Of a stretch of 64,000 bases of DNA, positions 1-8,551 are shown piece by piece. The DNA is from Urechidicola croceus (GTDB lineage: Bacteria > Bacteroidota > Bacteroidia > Flavobacteriales > Flavobacteriaceae). The translations under genes were made by a program, and so were the position numbers. The stretch is from contig CAJIZG010000003.1 of the NCBI GenBank assembly GCA_905181865.1, forward strand, positions 186,001-250,000, in the 5' to 3' direction. Every line of letters starts with the position of its first letter. The first letter of the stretch is position 1. The notes under the pieces were generated by a model. That model did no database searches. It saw nothing but the letters and a program-made list of their open reading frames with translations, and was not told the origin of the DNA.

Positions 1-1276
1 AAGAACCGTAAATTGCTCGTAGCATATGATCTCTAATCGTTTCAGCATCATGAATTTGATGTAAGTCATTTCTTGAGAACTCCCAGTACCACTCCCCTGC
101 TATTGCAGCGTGATTTCCAGAAACATCACTAGCCCAAGGAGTTTTAGGAAACGCTTGTTTTGTTTGCTTCTTTTCTGTTTGCCATAACACAGATGAACCC
201 ATTACAAAATTATCCCCAACTTCTGGACTCCATAACTCGCCCCATTTCTCCCATTCTTCATCATATTTATTGACACTCTCTCTACCGTATGAAAATTCTG
301 CTCCAGCCCAAAAACCAATCCATCCATCACCAGTAGAGTCAACAAATAAAGGTGCTTCAAAACGAATTCGCTCTCCAGTTGCTGTTTGTCTAGCATCTAC
401 ATACTGAATTGAATTATTCTCAGCCAATACATCATAAGCCCTCCAATTTAAAAACAAACTAATGTTTTCAATAGATTTCATATTCTTATCCCTTTTCTCT
501 TGATCATATTTAGCTTTATAAGATCCATTAGGATAATGCTCTGTATCTATCATCTTTAAAATTCGCTCGTACTTTCCGTAAATCCCCAACGTATGAACTC
601 TTATTTCTTCACTTGCATTTCCTCCTAAAACTGGACGATCATGAATCAAAGCAACTTTTAGCCCTTGCTCCGCAGCGGCAATAGCCGCGGCGCAACCAGC
701 AAGTCCACCACCAGTTATAACCAAATCAAATGTTATGGTTTTTTCTGGAGCGGTTGGTTCACCCAATACCGTTTTTCTCCATACTGCCAATCTATGAGTA
801 TCATTTGTTGGTACCTCTTTTGTTTTACTAAAATATAGTGCATCACACCTGCCATTAAAGCCAGTTAAATCGTTGAGTTCAATAGCAACTTTATGCGACT
901 TAATACGTGTTTTCCCCGCATATTCCCAAGTCCAATCATTTTCAAGTCCTAAAGTATTCTTCAATACTTTACCATTTATTATAACATTAAATCTTCCTGG
1001 AGCCTCCCAATTACCTGGAACCCAATTCTTCGTTCTAACCCATACATGATACTTTCCAGTTTCTTTAAGATTAATGGTTGTGGTTGCATTTAAAACTGGA
1101 GCACCCATTCCATGTGCCATTAAATATGGAGAGCCCATTTGCTCAACAAACTGAGGATCTACAACCCATCCTCCCTTACTAATAAAACTTTCTGCTTCAA
1201 CCAATACTTCATTTTGTGCACTTAAATAATGCAACCCAGCGATTGTAAGCGAAAGAAATAAAACTAGTTTTTTCAT
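1..1276 (-). CDS. Secreted FAD-dependent oxidoreductase (partial, C-terminus beyond window)
   Basis: The reading frame is open from an ATG at 1276 to the window edge, about 425 codons, and is absent from the ORF track because it has no stop. The N-terminus is a signal peptide (MKKLVLFLSLTIAGLHYLSAQ). Residues of roughly 22-150 form a beta-rich, carbohydrate-binding-like region with many Trp and Gly. An FAD-binding Rossmann motif follows (GGGLAGCAAAIAAAEQG, then VLGGNASEE), as in the FAD_oxidored family. Such secreted enzymes are common in Bacteroidota glycan-degradation loci, but the substrate here is unknown. It lies 53 bp downstream of cutC on the same strand, so the two may be co-transcribed. 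Confidence 0.8.
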   Translation of the reverse strand, partial: MKKLVLFLSLTIAGLHYLSAQNEVLVEAESFISKGGWVVDPQFVEQMGSPYLMAHGMGAPVLNATTTINLKETGKYHVWVRTKNWVPGNWEAPGRFNVIINGKVLKNTLGLENDWTWEYAGKTRIKSHKVAIELNDLTGFNGRCDALYFSKTKEVPTNDTHRLAVWRKTVLGEPTAPEKTITFDLVITGGGLAGCAAAIAAAEQGLKVALIHDRPVLGGNASEEIRVHTLGIYGKYERILKMIDTEHYPNGSYKAKYDQEKRDKNMKSIENISLFLNWRAYDVLAENNSIQYVDARQTATGERIRFEAPLFVDSTGDGWIGFWAGAEFSYGRESVNKYDEEWEKWGELWSPEVGDNFVMGSSVLWQTEKKQTKQAFPKTPWASDVSGNHAAIAGEWYWEFSRNDLHQIHDAETIRDHMLRAIYGS

Positions 1277-1329
1277 ATATCGTTCTTCAATTAATAGTTT
1301 CTATGGATTTTAAAAAATCTAAAGATAGT

Positions 1330-2022
1330 TTAAAATTGATTTATGATACCCGCTATTTTTTTTTCATCTACAATCATCTTTTCTCCCATCGATAAATTTA
1401 TCTTTATTCCTGAAGGTTTACGTGCTGTAAAATGTAAATTTTTAATTCCGGATTCTGCCAATTCTAACGCATTCAAAGGACTTACCCCACTACCAGCCAT
1501 TATCTGAATTTTATCTCCATAATTTTCTTGCAAATAGGAAATCACCTCTAATCCTTCCATTGCGGTAGGTTGCAATCCCGATGTTAATAAACGATCAAAC
1601 CTCATGGCTACGAGCATTTTTATGGCAGACTTGTAATCAGTCACAAAATCGAAAGCACGATGAAAAGTAGCCTCGACACCTAATGACTTTGTAAATTCAA
1701 CCAATTCCCTATTCAATTCAGAAATAGTATTGTCTTCGTTTAAAATACCAAAAACAACACCTTTTACTCCTACATTTTTGGCCGCTTCAATATCAACCTT
1801 CATAATTTCTACATCGTTTTGGTCATAATCAAAACCACCTTCTTTATGACGAATAATTACATGAACCTCAACACTAGAATGCTCCACACATTTTTGAATC
1901 AATCCAATATTTGGTGTTAATCCACCTGCAGACAATGCAGCACACAATTCAATACGTTTTGCTCCATATTTCTCAGCGGCAATAGCCCCTTCAATAGAAT
2001 CTGTACAGATTTCAAAATTCAT
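1330..2022 (-). CDS. cutC: CutC family protein
   Basis: A 230-residue TIM-barrel protein beginning MNFEICTDSIEGAIAAEKYG, the usual CutC opening, with GAKRIELCAALSAGGLTPN and ending in the HFTARK segment typical of the family. Length is close to the usual 240-250 residues. The family is named for copper homeostasis, but the enzymatic activity is not settled, and in Bacteroidota it often sits beside glycan-processing genes. Here it precedes a secreted FAD oxidoreductase, which fits a role outside copper handling. Likely cytoplasmic. Confidence 0.9.
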   Translation of the reverse strand: MNFEICTDSIEGAIAAEKYGAKRIELCAALSAGGLTPNIGLIQKCVEHSSVEVHVIIRHKEGGFDYDQNDVEIMKVDIEAAKNVGVKGVVFGILNEDNTISELNRELVEFTKSLGVEATFHRAFDFVTDYKSAIKMLVAMRFDRLLTSGLQPTAMEGLEVISYLQENYGDKIQIMAGSGVSPLNALELAESGIKNLHFTARKPSGIKINLSMGEKMIVDEKKIAGIINQF

Positions 2023-2106
2023 AATTTTTATAGTGCTTACGCCCAGAAAATTAGGGTCTGTTATATTACAAATAATTTAGTCCGTTTCGGTAATAACGGT
2101 ACTAAA

Positions 2107-2136
2107 AAACCCCAAAACTAAAAAGTTTTGGGGTTT
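2107..2136 (-). terminator. Intrinsic terminator after the ferredoxin gene
   Basis: Ten-base perfect stem CCCCAAAACT/AGTTTTGGGG with a four-base A loop, extended by A-T pairs. On the minus strand it is followed by a run of six T. It sits 25 bp past the ferredoxin stop codon. The T-rich side on the plus strand could also stop readthrough the other way. Confidence 0.8.
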
Positions 2137-2160
2137 CTTTATAATTATTTACCTAAAAAA

Positions 2161-2511
2161 TTATTCATCGTGCATGAATGCTTTTTTAGTTAATAGTTCT
2201 TCTTCTGTTTCTACAATATCATCATCTGGAATACAACAGTCAACAGGACAAACAGCAGCACACTGTGGCTCGTCATGAAATCCTTTACATTCCGTGCACT
2301 TATCTGGAACAATAAAGTACACTTCATCATCCACAGGCTCTTGATCATCATCAGCATTTACCTCTTTACCACTAGGTAAAACCACATTTCCAGATAAATC
2401 AGTCCCCTGTGCATATGTCCAATCTTCTGCGCCTTCATAAATTGCATTATTCGGACACTCAGGTTCGCATGCTCCACAATTAATACATTCATCTGTTATT
2501 ATTATTGCCAT
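2161..2511 (-). CDS. Dicluster 4Fe-4S ferredoxin
   Basis: A 116-residue ferredoxin. The first cluster motif is CINCGACEPECP (Cys 9, 12, 15, 19); the second is CTECKGFHDEPQCAAVCPVDC (from Cys 72), with a spacer between the second and third Cys. An acidic insert separates the two motifs, and the C-terminus is acidic. Size and layout match the short dicluster ferredoxins of Bacteroidota, which act as soluble electron carriers. It diverges from the acyl-CoA reductase gene across 51 bp, an arrangement I recall as common in flavobacteria. The redox partner is not evident here. Confidence 0.9.
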   Translation of the reverse strand: MAIIITDECINCGACEPECPNNAIYEGAEDWTYAQGTDLSGNVVLPSGKEVNADDDQEPVDDEVYFIVPDKCTECKGFHDEPQCAAVCPVDCCIPDDDIVETEEELLTKKAFMHDE

Positions 2512-2525
2512 TTCTATTTTTGCAT

Positions 2526-2533
2526 TAAATTTG
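2526..2533 (+). promoter_or_regulatory. Bacteroidota -7 box for the acyl-CoA reductase gene
   Basis: TAAATTTG matches TAnnTTTG exactly and lies 29 bp before the ATG at 2563. It faces, and is only three bases from, the -7 box of the opposite-strand ferredoxin gene. Confidence 0.5.
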
Positions 2534-2536
2534 CAA

Positions 2537-2544
2537 CAAAAGTA
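2537..2544 (-). promoter_or_regulatory. Bacteroidota -7 box for the ferredoxin gene
   Basis: On the minus strand this reads TACTTTTG, an exact TAnnTTTG match, 25 bp before the ferredoxin ATG. No clear -33 TTG was found at the expected distance. Confidence 0.5.
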
Positions 2545-2562
2545 CAGTAAAAGTTTTAATTT

Positions 2563-3621
2563 ATGTCATTAGAAAAGCGAATAAATGCATTTGAAAAGTT
2601 AGGTTTCTTTCTAAGCCAATTTTCAACTAATTCCATTGAAAAGAAAAATAACATTCTATTTAATGACCTCTTTTTTGACATTTTCAAAACACAAATTAAA
2701 AGAGCAAAGGAGTATAATGGATGGTTTGATGACGAAAATGTTCTCTTTTCCCTGCATAGTTGGTCTTCTATTTTAACCAATGAAAACCTTCAGAAATGGA
2801 CTAAAAACTATTTTTTTAAGGAAACTAATCCCAAAACAATTGCACTCATATTTGCTGGAAATATTCCATTAGTTGGTTTTCATGATTTTTTATCTGTATT
2901 GATTTCTGGAAATAAAGTATTGGCAAAACTTTCTTCAAATGATAAACACTTTCTTCCATTAATTGCAAAATATTTAGAGCATGTTGAACCCTCTTTTAAA
3001 GGCTTCATTGAATTCACCGATGGTAAATTAAAAAATTTTGACGGCGCTATCGCTACAGGAAGTGATAATACCGCTCGTTACTTTGACTATTATTTTGGAA
3101 AATACCCTAGTATTATAAGAAAAAATAGAAATTCAGTAGCGATTCTTACAGGAAATGAATCAGAAAAAGAATTAACTGATTTAGGTGAGGATATATTTAG
3201 GTATTATGGATTAGGTTGTAGAAGTGTTTCCAAGTTGTTTATTCCATTGGATTACAATTTTGACAAACTATTTAAAGCAGTTTATAGTTACCAAGATATC
3301 ATTCACTACAATAAATACCAAAACAATTACGATTACAACAAAGCCGTTTATTTAATGAGTTTATTTGAACTCCAAGAAAACGGGTTTCTAATGTTAAAAG
3401 AAGATGAAAGTTATGGCTCTCCAATAGCCACAGTCTTTTATGAGTATTATGAATCTGACGAAAAACTTCTTGAAAAATTAAAGAATGATACGGAAAAAAT
3501 TCAGTGTATTGTTGGAAATATTAACTTACCTAATCAGGTTAATTTTGGCCGTTCCCAAACACCTCACTTATGGGATTATGCAGATGGTGTAGATACCTTA
3601 AAATTCCTAAATCAATTCTGA
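2563..3621 (+). CDS. Acyl-CoA reductase (LuxC family)
   Basis: A 352-residue protein resembling Bacteroidota LuxC-type acyl-CoA reductases, which reduce fatty acyl-CoA to aldehyde with NADPH. Visible elements are an FAGNIPLVGFHDFL nucleotide-binding region near residue 98, an ATGSDNTARYFDYYFGKYP segment near 164, and YYGLGCRSVSKLF, in which Cys 219 is the likely catalytic thiol. There is no signal peptide, so it is cytoplasmic. The divergent ferredoxin may be functionally linked, but that is inference. The ATG start is supported by the upstream -7 box. Confidence 0.8.
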   Translation: MSLEKRINAFEKLGFFLSQFSTNSIEKKNNILFNDLFFDIFKTQIKRAKEYNGWFDDENVLFSLHSWSSILTNENLQKWTKNYFFKETNPKTIALIFAGNIPLVGFHDFLSVLISGNKVLAKLSSNDKHFLPLIAKYLEHVEPSFKGFIEFTDGKLKNFDGAIATGSDNTARYFDYYFGKYPSIIRKNRNSVAILTGNESEKELTDLGEDIFRYYGLGCRSVSKLFIPLDYNFDKLFKAVYSYQDIIHYNKYQNNYDYNKAVYLMSLFELQENGFLMLKEDESYGSPIATVFYEYYESDEKLLEKLKNDTEKIQCIVGNINLPNQVNFGRSQTPHLWDYADGVDTLKFLNQF

Positions 3622-3762
3622 ATTTAGCCTTCAAAATTGATTTATTACAAATAAATTAAAATTATTAGTTTATTGTTAAAAACACTAACAATATTTTATC
3701 ATTTTATTTGCTTTTAATTGTAATAAATTACTGAAATTTGTGGCTAATTTTTTATCTACAAA

Positions 3763-4821
3763 ATGAAAATACATAATTTTAGTGCAGGTCCAAGTATATT
3801 GCCACAAGAAGTTATAACTAAAGCAGCAGAAGCTGTTTTAAATTTAAACAACTCTGGTCTTTCGTTGATCGAAATATCGCACCGTAGCAAAGATTTTATT
3901 GCTATTATGGAAGAGGCTCAGAATTTAGTAAAAGAATTATTAAATCTACCAGACGGATATTCTGTTTTATTTTTACAAGGTGGAGCAAGTATGCAGTTTT
4001 TAGCTGTTGCGCTAAACTTATTAAAAGATGATGGAAAAGCAGCGTATCTTGATACAGGTTCTTGGAGTTCAAAAGCGTCAAAAGAAGCTGAATTATTTGG
4101 TAAAGTTGAAGTTATCGCTTCATCTAAAGATAAAAATCATAATTATATTCCTAAAGGATATAAAATTCCTGCTGATGCGAGTTATGTTCACCTAACTAGT
4201 AACAACACCATTTTTGGCACACAGATTAAAGAATTCCCAAAAACAGACATTCCTGTTGTTTGCGATATGAGTTCTGATATTTTTTCGCGTGAATTAGATT
4301 TTTCTAAATTTGACATCGTGTATGCAGGAGCTCAAAAAAATATGGGTCCAGCAGGAACAGTAATGGTCATTGTAAAAGATAACGTTCTAGGGAAATCTGG
4401 TCGTACTATTCCCTCTATGTTAGATTATCAAATTCATGCTTCTAAAGACAGTATGTTTAACACACCTCCGGTGTTCGCTATATACACAGCGATGTTGACT
4501 TTACAATGGATTAAAGATTTAGGTGGAGTTGCTGTAGTGGAAAAGCAAAATGAGGCTAAAGCAGCATTGCTTTATAATGAAATAGATAGCAACCCTAATT
4601 TTATTGGAGTTGTAAATAAAGAAGATCGTTCTTTAATGAATGCAACCTTTGTATTAGCAGATGAAAGCAAAAAAGAAACTTTTGATGCTTTGGCTAAAGA
4701 AGCAGGATTAAGTGGTATCAACGGTCATAGATCTGTTGGTGGTTATCGCGCAAGCATCTACAATGCAATGCCAATTAAAAGTGTTCAGGCGTTGGTTGAC
4801 GTAATGAAAAAACTGAATTAA
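3763..4821 (+). CDS. serC: Phosphoserine aminotransferase
   Basis: A 352-residue class V aminotransferase of normal SerC length. It begins MKIHNFSAGPSILP, the typical SerC opening, and has LFLQGGASMQFLAVALNL and the PLP-lysine segment VYAGAQKNMGPAGT. It converts 3-phosphohydroxypyruvate and glutamate to phosphoserine and 2-oxoglutarate in serine synthesis; the family can also act in vitamin B6 synthesis. It is followed after 64 bp by a serA-like dehydrogenase, giving two consecutive steps of the pathway. The 141-bp upstream gap is AT-rich without an obvious TAnnTTTG box. Confidence 0.95.
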   Translation: MKIHNFSAGPSILPQEVITKAAEAVLNLNNSGLSLIEISHRSKDFIAIMEEAQNLVKELLNLPDGYSVLFLQGGASMQFLAVALNLLKDDGKAAYLDTGSWSSKASKEAELFGKVEVIASSKDKNHNYIPKGYKIPADASYVHLTSNNTIFGTQIKEFPKTDIPVVCDMSSDIFSRELDFSKFDIVYAGAQKNMGPAGTVMVIVKDNVLGKSGRTIPSMLDYQIHASKDSMFNTPPVFAIYTAMLTLQWIKDLGGVAVVEKQNEAKAALLYNEIDSNPNFIGVVNKEDRSLMNATFVLADESKKETFDALAKEAGLSGINGHRSVGGYRASIYNAMPIKSVQALVDVMKKLN

Positions 4822-4885
4822 TAAATTTATATCATTCTTGTTATTTCTATTCTTATAAATAGAAATACAAACAAAAATTAAAACA

Positions 4886-5836
4886 ATGAAAGTATTAGCA
4901 AATGATGGTCTTGCGCAAAGTGGGGTTGCAGCATTAGAAAATGCAGGGTTTGAAGTAATCTTAACGACTGTTGCTCAAAATCAGTTATTAGATTATATCA
5001 ATACCAATGAGGTTACTGTTCTGTTGGTTAGAAGTGCAACAACTGTTAGAACCGATATTATTGATGGTTGTCCATCTTTAAAGATTATTGGTCGAGGCGG
5101 TGTTGGTATGGATAATATTGATGTTGCCTACGCACGTGAAAAAGGACTACATGTAATCAATACACCAGCTGCATCATCTCATTCTGTCGCTGAATTGGTA
5201 TTCGGACATTTATACGGAATATCTCGTTTCTTGCATCATTCAAATAGAGAAATGCCATTAGAAGGTGATTCTAACTTTAAAGGACTTAAAAAAGCGTATG
5301 CTAACGGTGTTGAATTAAAAGGAAAGACTTTAGGCGTTTTAGGAATTGGACGTATTGGTCAAGCGACTGCAAAAGTTGCTTTAGGTGCTGGAATGAAAGT
5401 TATTGCTTTTGATCCATTTATAGAGAACGTGAATTTAGAATTAGATTTTTTTGATGGTCAAACAGTAAACTTTGAAATTGAAACTATTTCTAAAGAAGAA
5501 GTATTAAAACAAGCCGATTTTATTACATTACACGTTCCTTCTCAAGATGAGTACGTTATTGGAGCGCCAGAATTTGATTTGATGAAAAGTTCAGCAATTA
5601 TTGTAAACGCTGCGCGTGGGGGTGTTGTTGACGAAGTTGCTTTAGTACAAGCACTTTCTGAAGGTAAGATAAAAGGTGCTGCTTTAGACGTATTTGAAAA
5701 AGAACCAAAACCAGAAATTCAATTATTAATGAATCCAGGATTGTCTTTATCTCCACATATTGGTGCTGCCACTGGTGAAGCACAAGATAGAATTGGAACA
5801 GAATTAGCTGAACAAATTTCTGCTATTTTAAAATAA
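4886..5836 (+). CDS. serA: D-2-hydroxyacid dehydrogenase, probably phosphoglycerate dehydrogenase
   Basis: A 316-residue NAD-dependent dehydrogenase with GRGGVGMDNIDVAYARE, the Rossmann motif LGVLGIGRIGQA near residue 150, NAARGGVVDE and the catalytic His in LSPHIGAATGEAQ. It is the short form lacking the C-terminal ACT domain of longer SerA proteins. Position directly after serC supports 3-phosphoglycerate oxidation, the first serine-pathway step, although the family is broad. A terminator follows 24 bp past the stop, ending the serC-serA unit. Confidence 0.85.
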   Translation: MKVLANDGLAQSGVAALENAGFEVILTTVAQNQLLDYINTNEVTVLLVRSATTVRTDIIDGCPSLKIIGRGGVGMDNIDVAYAREKGLHVINTPAASSHSVAELVFGHLYGISRFLHHSNREMPLEGDSNFKGLKKAYANGVELKGKTLGVLGIGRIGQATAKVALGAGMKVIAFDPFIENVNLELDFFDGQTVNFEIETISKEEVLKQADFITLHVPSQDEYVIGAPEFDLMKSSAIIVNAARGGVVDEVALVQALSEGKIKGAALDVFEKEPKPEIQLLMNPGLSLSPHIGAATGEAQDRIGTELAEQISAILK

Positions 5837-5860
5837 TCATTTATTTCACAAGAATTATAC

Positions 5861-5895
5861 AAACCGATAAACGTGTATTCGTTTGTCGGTTTTTT
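5861..5895 (+). terminator. Intrinsic terminator after serA
   Basis: Thirteen-base stem AAACCGATAAACG/CGTTTGTCGGTTT (one T-G wobble), six-base loop, then a T tract. It closes the serC-serA unit. Confidence 0.85.
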
Positions 5896-5929
5896 AATCT
5901 AATAAATAGCATTATATATGCTAAAATTG

Positions 5930-5937
5930 TACATTTG
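5930..5937 (+). promoter_or_regulatory. Bacteroidota -7 box for the 5967-9458 gene group
   Basis: TACATTTG, an exact TAnnTTTG match, lies 29 bp before the ATG at 5967 and just after the serA terminator. A -33 TTG is not clear. Confidence 0.5.
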
Positions 5938-5966
5938 ATTTTACACCCAAATTCGAAATATATCTT

Positions 5967-6626
5967 ATGTCTATTGTTGATAACTTACAAATAATATCTT
6001 CTAGTTTACCAAAGCACGTTTCACTCGTAGCTGTTTCAAAAACAAAGCCTATTTCTGATATCCAAGAGGCCTATGACGCAGGTCAACGGATTTTTGGTGA
6101 AAATAAAATCCAAGAAATGGTGGAAAAGCATGAAGTTCTTCCAAAAGATATTGAGTGGCACATGATAGGCCATTTACAACGAAATAAAGTCAAATATATG
6201 GCCCCTTTTGTTGATCTAATACATGGAATTGATAGTTTAAAAACACTGAAAGAAATCAACAAACAAGCCCTAAAACATCATAGAAATATTAATTGTTTAC
6301 TCCAAGTTAAGATTGCCCAAGAGGAAACAAAATTTGGCTTGGAAACAAATGAAATTGAATCTATTCTATCAAATTCAGCGTTTAACGAATTGAAAAATAT
6401 TACAATTACAGGCTTAATGGGTATGGCTAGTTTTACTGATGATTCATCTCAAGTAAGTAAAGAGTTTCAATCGTTAAAAATAATTTTTGACAAACTCAAA
6501 ACACATCATTCTTCTCTTACAACTATTTCAATGGGTATGAGTGGGGATTATAAATTAGCCATTGAAGCAGGGAGTAATATGATTAGAGTGGGAAGTTCTA
6601 TTTTTGGAGAAAGAAATTATTTATAG
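5967..6626 (+). CDS. YggS family PLP-binding protein
   Basis: A 219-residue PLPBP/YggS protein. It has LVAVSKTKPISDIQEAYD with the PLP-binding Lys, FGENKIQEM, WHMIGHLQRNKVKY and MGMSGDYKLAIEAGSNMIR, all conserved in the family. The family binds pyridoxal phosphate and buffers B6 vitamers without a known catalytic activity. It is cytoplasmic and first in a tight four-gene run; its TAG stop directly abuts the ATG of the exonuclease gene. Confidence 0.9.
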   Translation: MSIVDNLQIISSSLPKHVSLVAVSKTKPISDIQEAYDAGQRIFGENKIQEMVEKHEVLPKDIEWHMIGHLQRNKVKYMAPFVDLIHGIDSLKTLKEINKQALKHHRNINCLLQVKIAQEETKFGLETNEIESILSNSAFNELKNITITGLMGMASFTDDSSQVSKEFQSLKIIFDKLKTHHSSLTTISMGMSGDYKLAIEAGSNMIRVGSSIFGERNYL

Positions 6627-7706
6627 ATGTACGCTATTTTAGATATTGAAACGACCGGAGGGAAATTTAATGAAGAAGGCATTACCGAAATTGCTATTTA
6701 TAAATTTGATGGTCATGAAATTGTAGATCAACTAATCACACTTGTAAATCCAGAAAAACAAATACAGCCCTTTGTAGTGCAACTTACTGGAATTAATAAT
6801 GGAATGCTGAAAACCGCTCCAAAATTTCATGAAATTGCAAAACGCATAGTAGAACTCACCAAAGATTGTATTCTAGTTGCGCACAATGCCGTATTTGATT
6901 ACCGCATCCTAAAAACAGAATTTAGAAGACTTGGCTACGAGTTTCAGAGTCAAACTTTATGCACCGTAGAATTAACTAAAAAATTAATTCCAGATTTAGA
7001 TTCCTATAGTTTAGGAAAACTTTGCAAAGCATTGTGTATTCCTGTATCAAATCGCCATCGTGCGGAAGGAGATGCACTTGCCACGGTCAAACTATTTAAA
7101 ATATTACTCGACAAGGACACTGAAAAAACAATTATAATAGGTAACATCAAGCAAGGTATTGATAAGGAATTATCTTCTAAATATCAGATAATTTTAGACG
7201 ATGTTCCCTCCGACCCAGGAATTTTTTATATCCATGATAAAACTGGAGCCATCTTATATATAGGAAAAGGTAAGGATATGAAAAAAGCAGTTAATAAATT
7301 ATTTATTAAAACCTCTAAAAAGGCTAAATCACTCAGAAAAAGGCTCTCACATGTCTCCTATGAAAAAACAGGAAACGAACTCATCGGTAGGCTTAAGTTT
7401 CAGAATGAATTGGAAATTAACAAACCTACATTCAATTTTTCAAATCCTACCATTATTGAAAATATTGAATTTAGCAACCCCAACTTAATTCTGTTAGATA
7501 AAGGAAGAACGGCTGGCGAACATTCGTTAATATTAATCGAAAACGATATTTTGTTAGGGTTCTGTTTTGTAGATTTGGAATACCAAATAAATCATACGGA
7601 AGTTTTAAAATCACTTATTACAGAATTACCTAACGATAAAAAGAACAGATACATCGTTAAGAATTACCTTCAAAAATATAAAGTTGAAAAAATTATTCGA
7701 TATTAA
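6627..7706 (+). CDS. DnaQ-like exonuclease fused to a GIY-YIG nuclease domain
   Basis: A 359-residue two-domain protein. Residues 1 to about 170 are a DEDDh 3'-5' exonuclease: AILDIETTGG carries the first acidic pair, VAHNAVFDYRIL the third motif and HRAEGDALATVKL the final His and Asp. From about 185 a UvrC-like GIY-YIG domain follows, with PGIFYIHD and ILYIGKGKD. The combination resembles Bacteroidota PolIII-epsilon/UvrC-like fusions. The role is probably DNA repair or processing; substrate unknown. It starts immediately after the previous stop, indicating translational coupling. Confidence 0.85.
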   Translation: MYAILDIETTGGKFNEEGITEIAIYKFDGHEIVDQLITLVNPEKQIQPFVVQLTGINNGMLKTAPKFHEIAKRIVELTKDCILVAHNAVFDYRILKTEFRRLGYEFQSQTLCTVELTKKLIPDLDSYSLGKLCKALCIPVSNRHRAEGDALATVKLFKILLDKDTEKTIIIGNIKQGIDKELSSKYQIILDDVPSDPGIFYIHDKTGAILYIGKGKDMKKAVNKLFIKTSKKAKSLRKRLSHVSYEKTGNELIGRLKFQNELEINKPTFNFSNPTIIENIEFSNPNLILLDKGRTAGEHSLILIENDILLGFCFVDLEYQINHTEVLKSLITELPNDKKNRYIVKNYLQKYKVEKIIRY

Positions 7707-7714
7707 ACTACACC

Positions 7715-8551
7715 ATGTCTACTAGACAAAATAAATTGCCGAAATGGAAACATCGTCTTCATGAAATTATTTATGAAGCGGATACTCCTGCAGGAAAATA
7801 TTTTGATATTATCCTTTTGGTTGTTATTTTATTTAGTGTTGTAATTGTGATGCTTGAAAGCATTGAACCTATAGATAAAAAATATCATGCGTTTTTCAAT
7901 ATTTCTGAATGGATAATAACAATCATTTTTAGCGTTGAGTATTTTGCGCGAATCATCTGCATCAGAAGACCGAAAAAATATATTTTTAGTTTTTTCGGAA
8001 TCATAGATTTACTCTCCACCATTCCAAAATATTTATCTTTTTTCTTTATAGGTACGCATGTATTGGCCGCACTTAGGGCCTTAAGATTGCTTCGTGTTTT
8101 TAGAATTTTAAAATTGGTTCGCTTTTTAGGTGCCTCTCGAATTTTAACAAAAGCCTTGATTGCAAGTCGCGCCAAAATTTTTGTCTTCTTATTTTTCGTA
8201 ATAATATTATGCTGTATTCTTGGTTCAATCATGTATTTGGTAGAAGGTACGAATGACAGTGGTTTTACCAGTATTCCAAAAAGCATATATTGGGCTATTG
8301 TAACCTTAACGACTGTTGGATATGGCGACATTGCCCCTACTTCATCATTTGGACAATTAATCGCTTCAATAATTATGATCTTGGGGTATGGAATTATTGC
8401 AATTCCAACAGGTATTGTAACCTCTGAACTTACTAAGAACAAAATACAGACCAGTACCCAAGCCTGCTTAAATTGTAACGCTATAAACCATAATGATGCT
8501 GCCGATTTTTGCTATAAGTGTGGTCATAAATTGAATGACGCCAATGGCTAA
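7715..8551 (+). CDS. Voltage-gated-type potassium channel with C-terminal zinc ribbon
   Basis: A 278-residue six-helix ion channel. The S4-like segment ALRALRLLRVFRILKLVRFL carries regularly spaced Arg/Lys, and the pore contains the K+ selectivity filter TLTTVGYGDIAPTS. After the last helix a short tail holds CLNCNAINHNDAADFCYKCG, two CxxC pairs forming a probable zinc ribbon. It is an inner-membrane protein. The last 17 bases overlap the start of miaA, so the two genes are probably translated together. The zinc ribbon's purpose is unknown. Confidence 0.9.
   Translation: MSTRQNKLPKWKHRLHEIIYEADTPAGKYFDIILLVVILFSVVIVMLESIEPIDKKYHAFFNISEWIITIIFSVEYFARIICIRRPKKYIFSFFGIIDLLSTIPKYLSFFFIGTHVLAALRALRLLRVFRILKLVRFLGASRILTKALIASRAKIFVFLFFVIILCCILGSIMYLVEGTNDSGFTSIPKSIYWAIVTLTTVGYGDIAPTSSFGQLIASIIMILGYGIIAIPTGIVTSELTKNKIQTSTQACLNCNAINHNDAADFCYKCGHKLNDANG

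Noticed and set aside
7885-8442. 185-residue minus-strand ORF inside the potassium channel gene
   Set aside because: Antisense of a clear channel with an intact selectivity filter.
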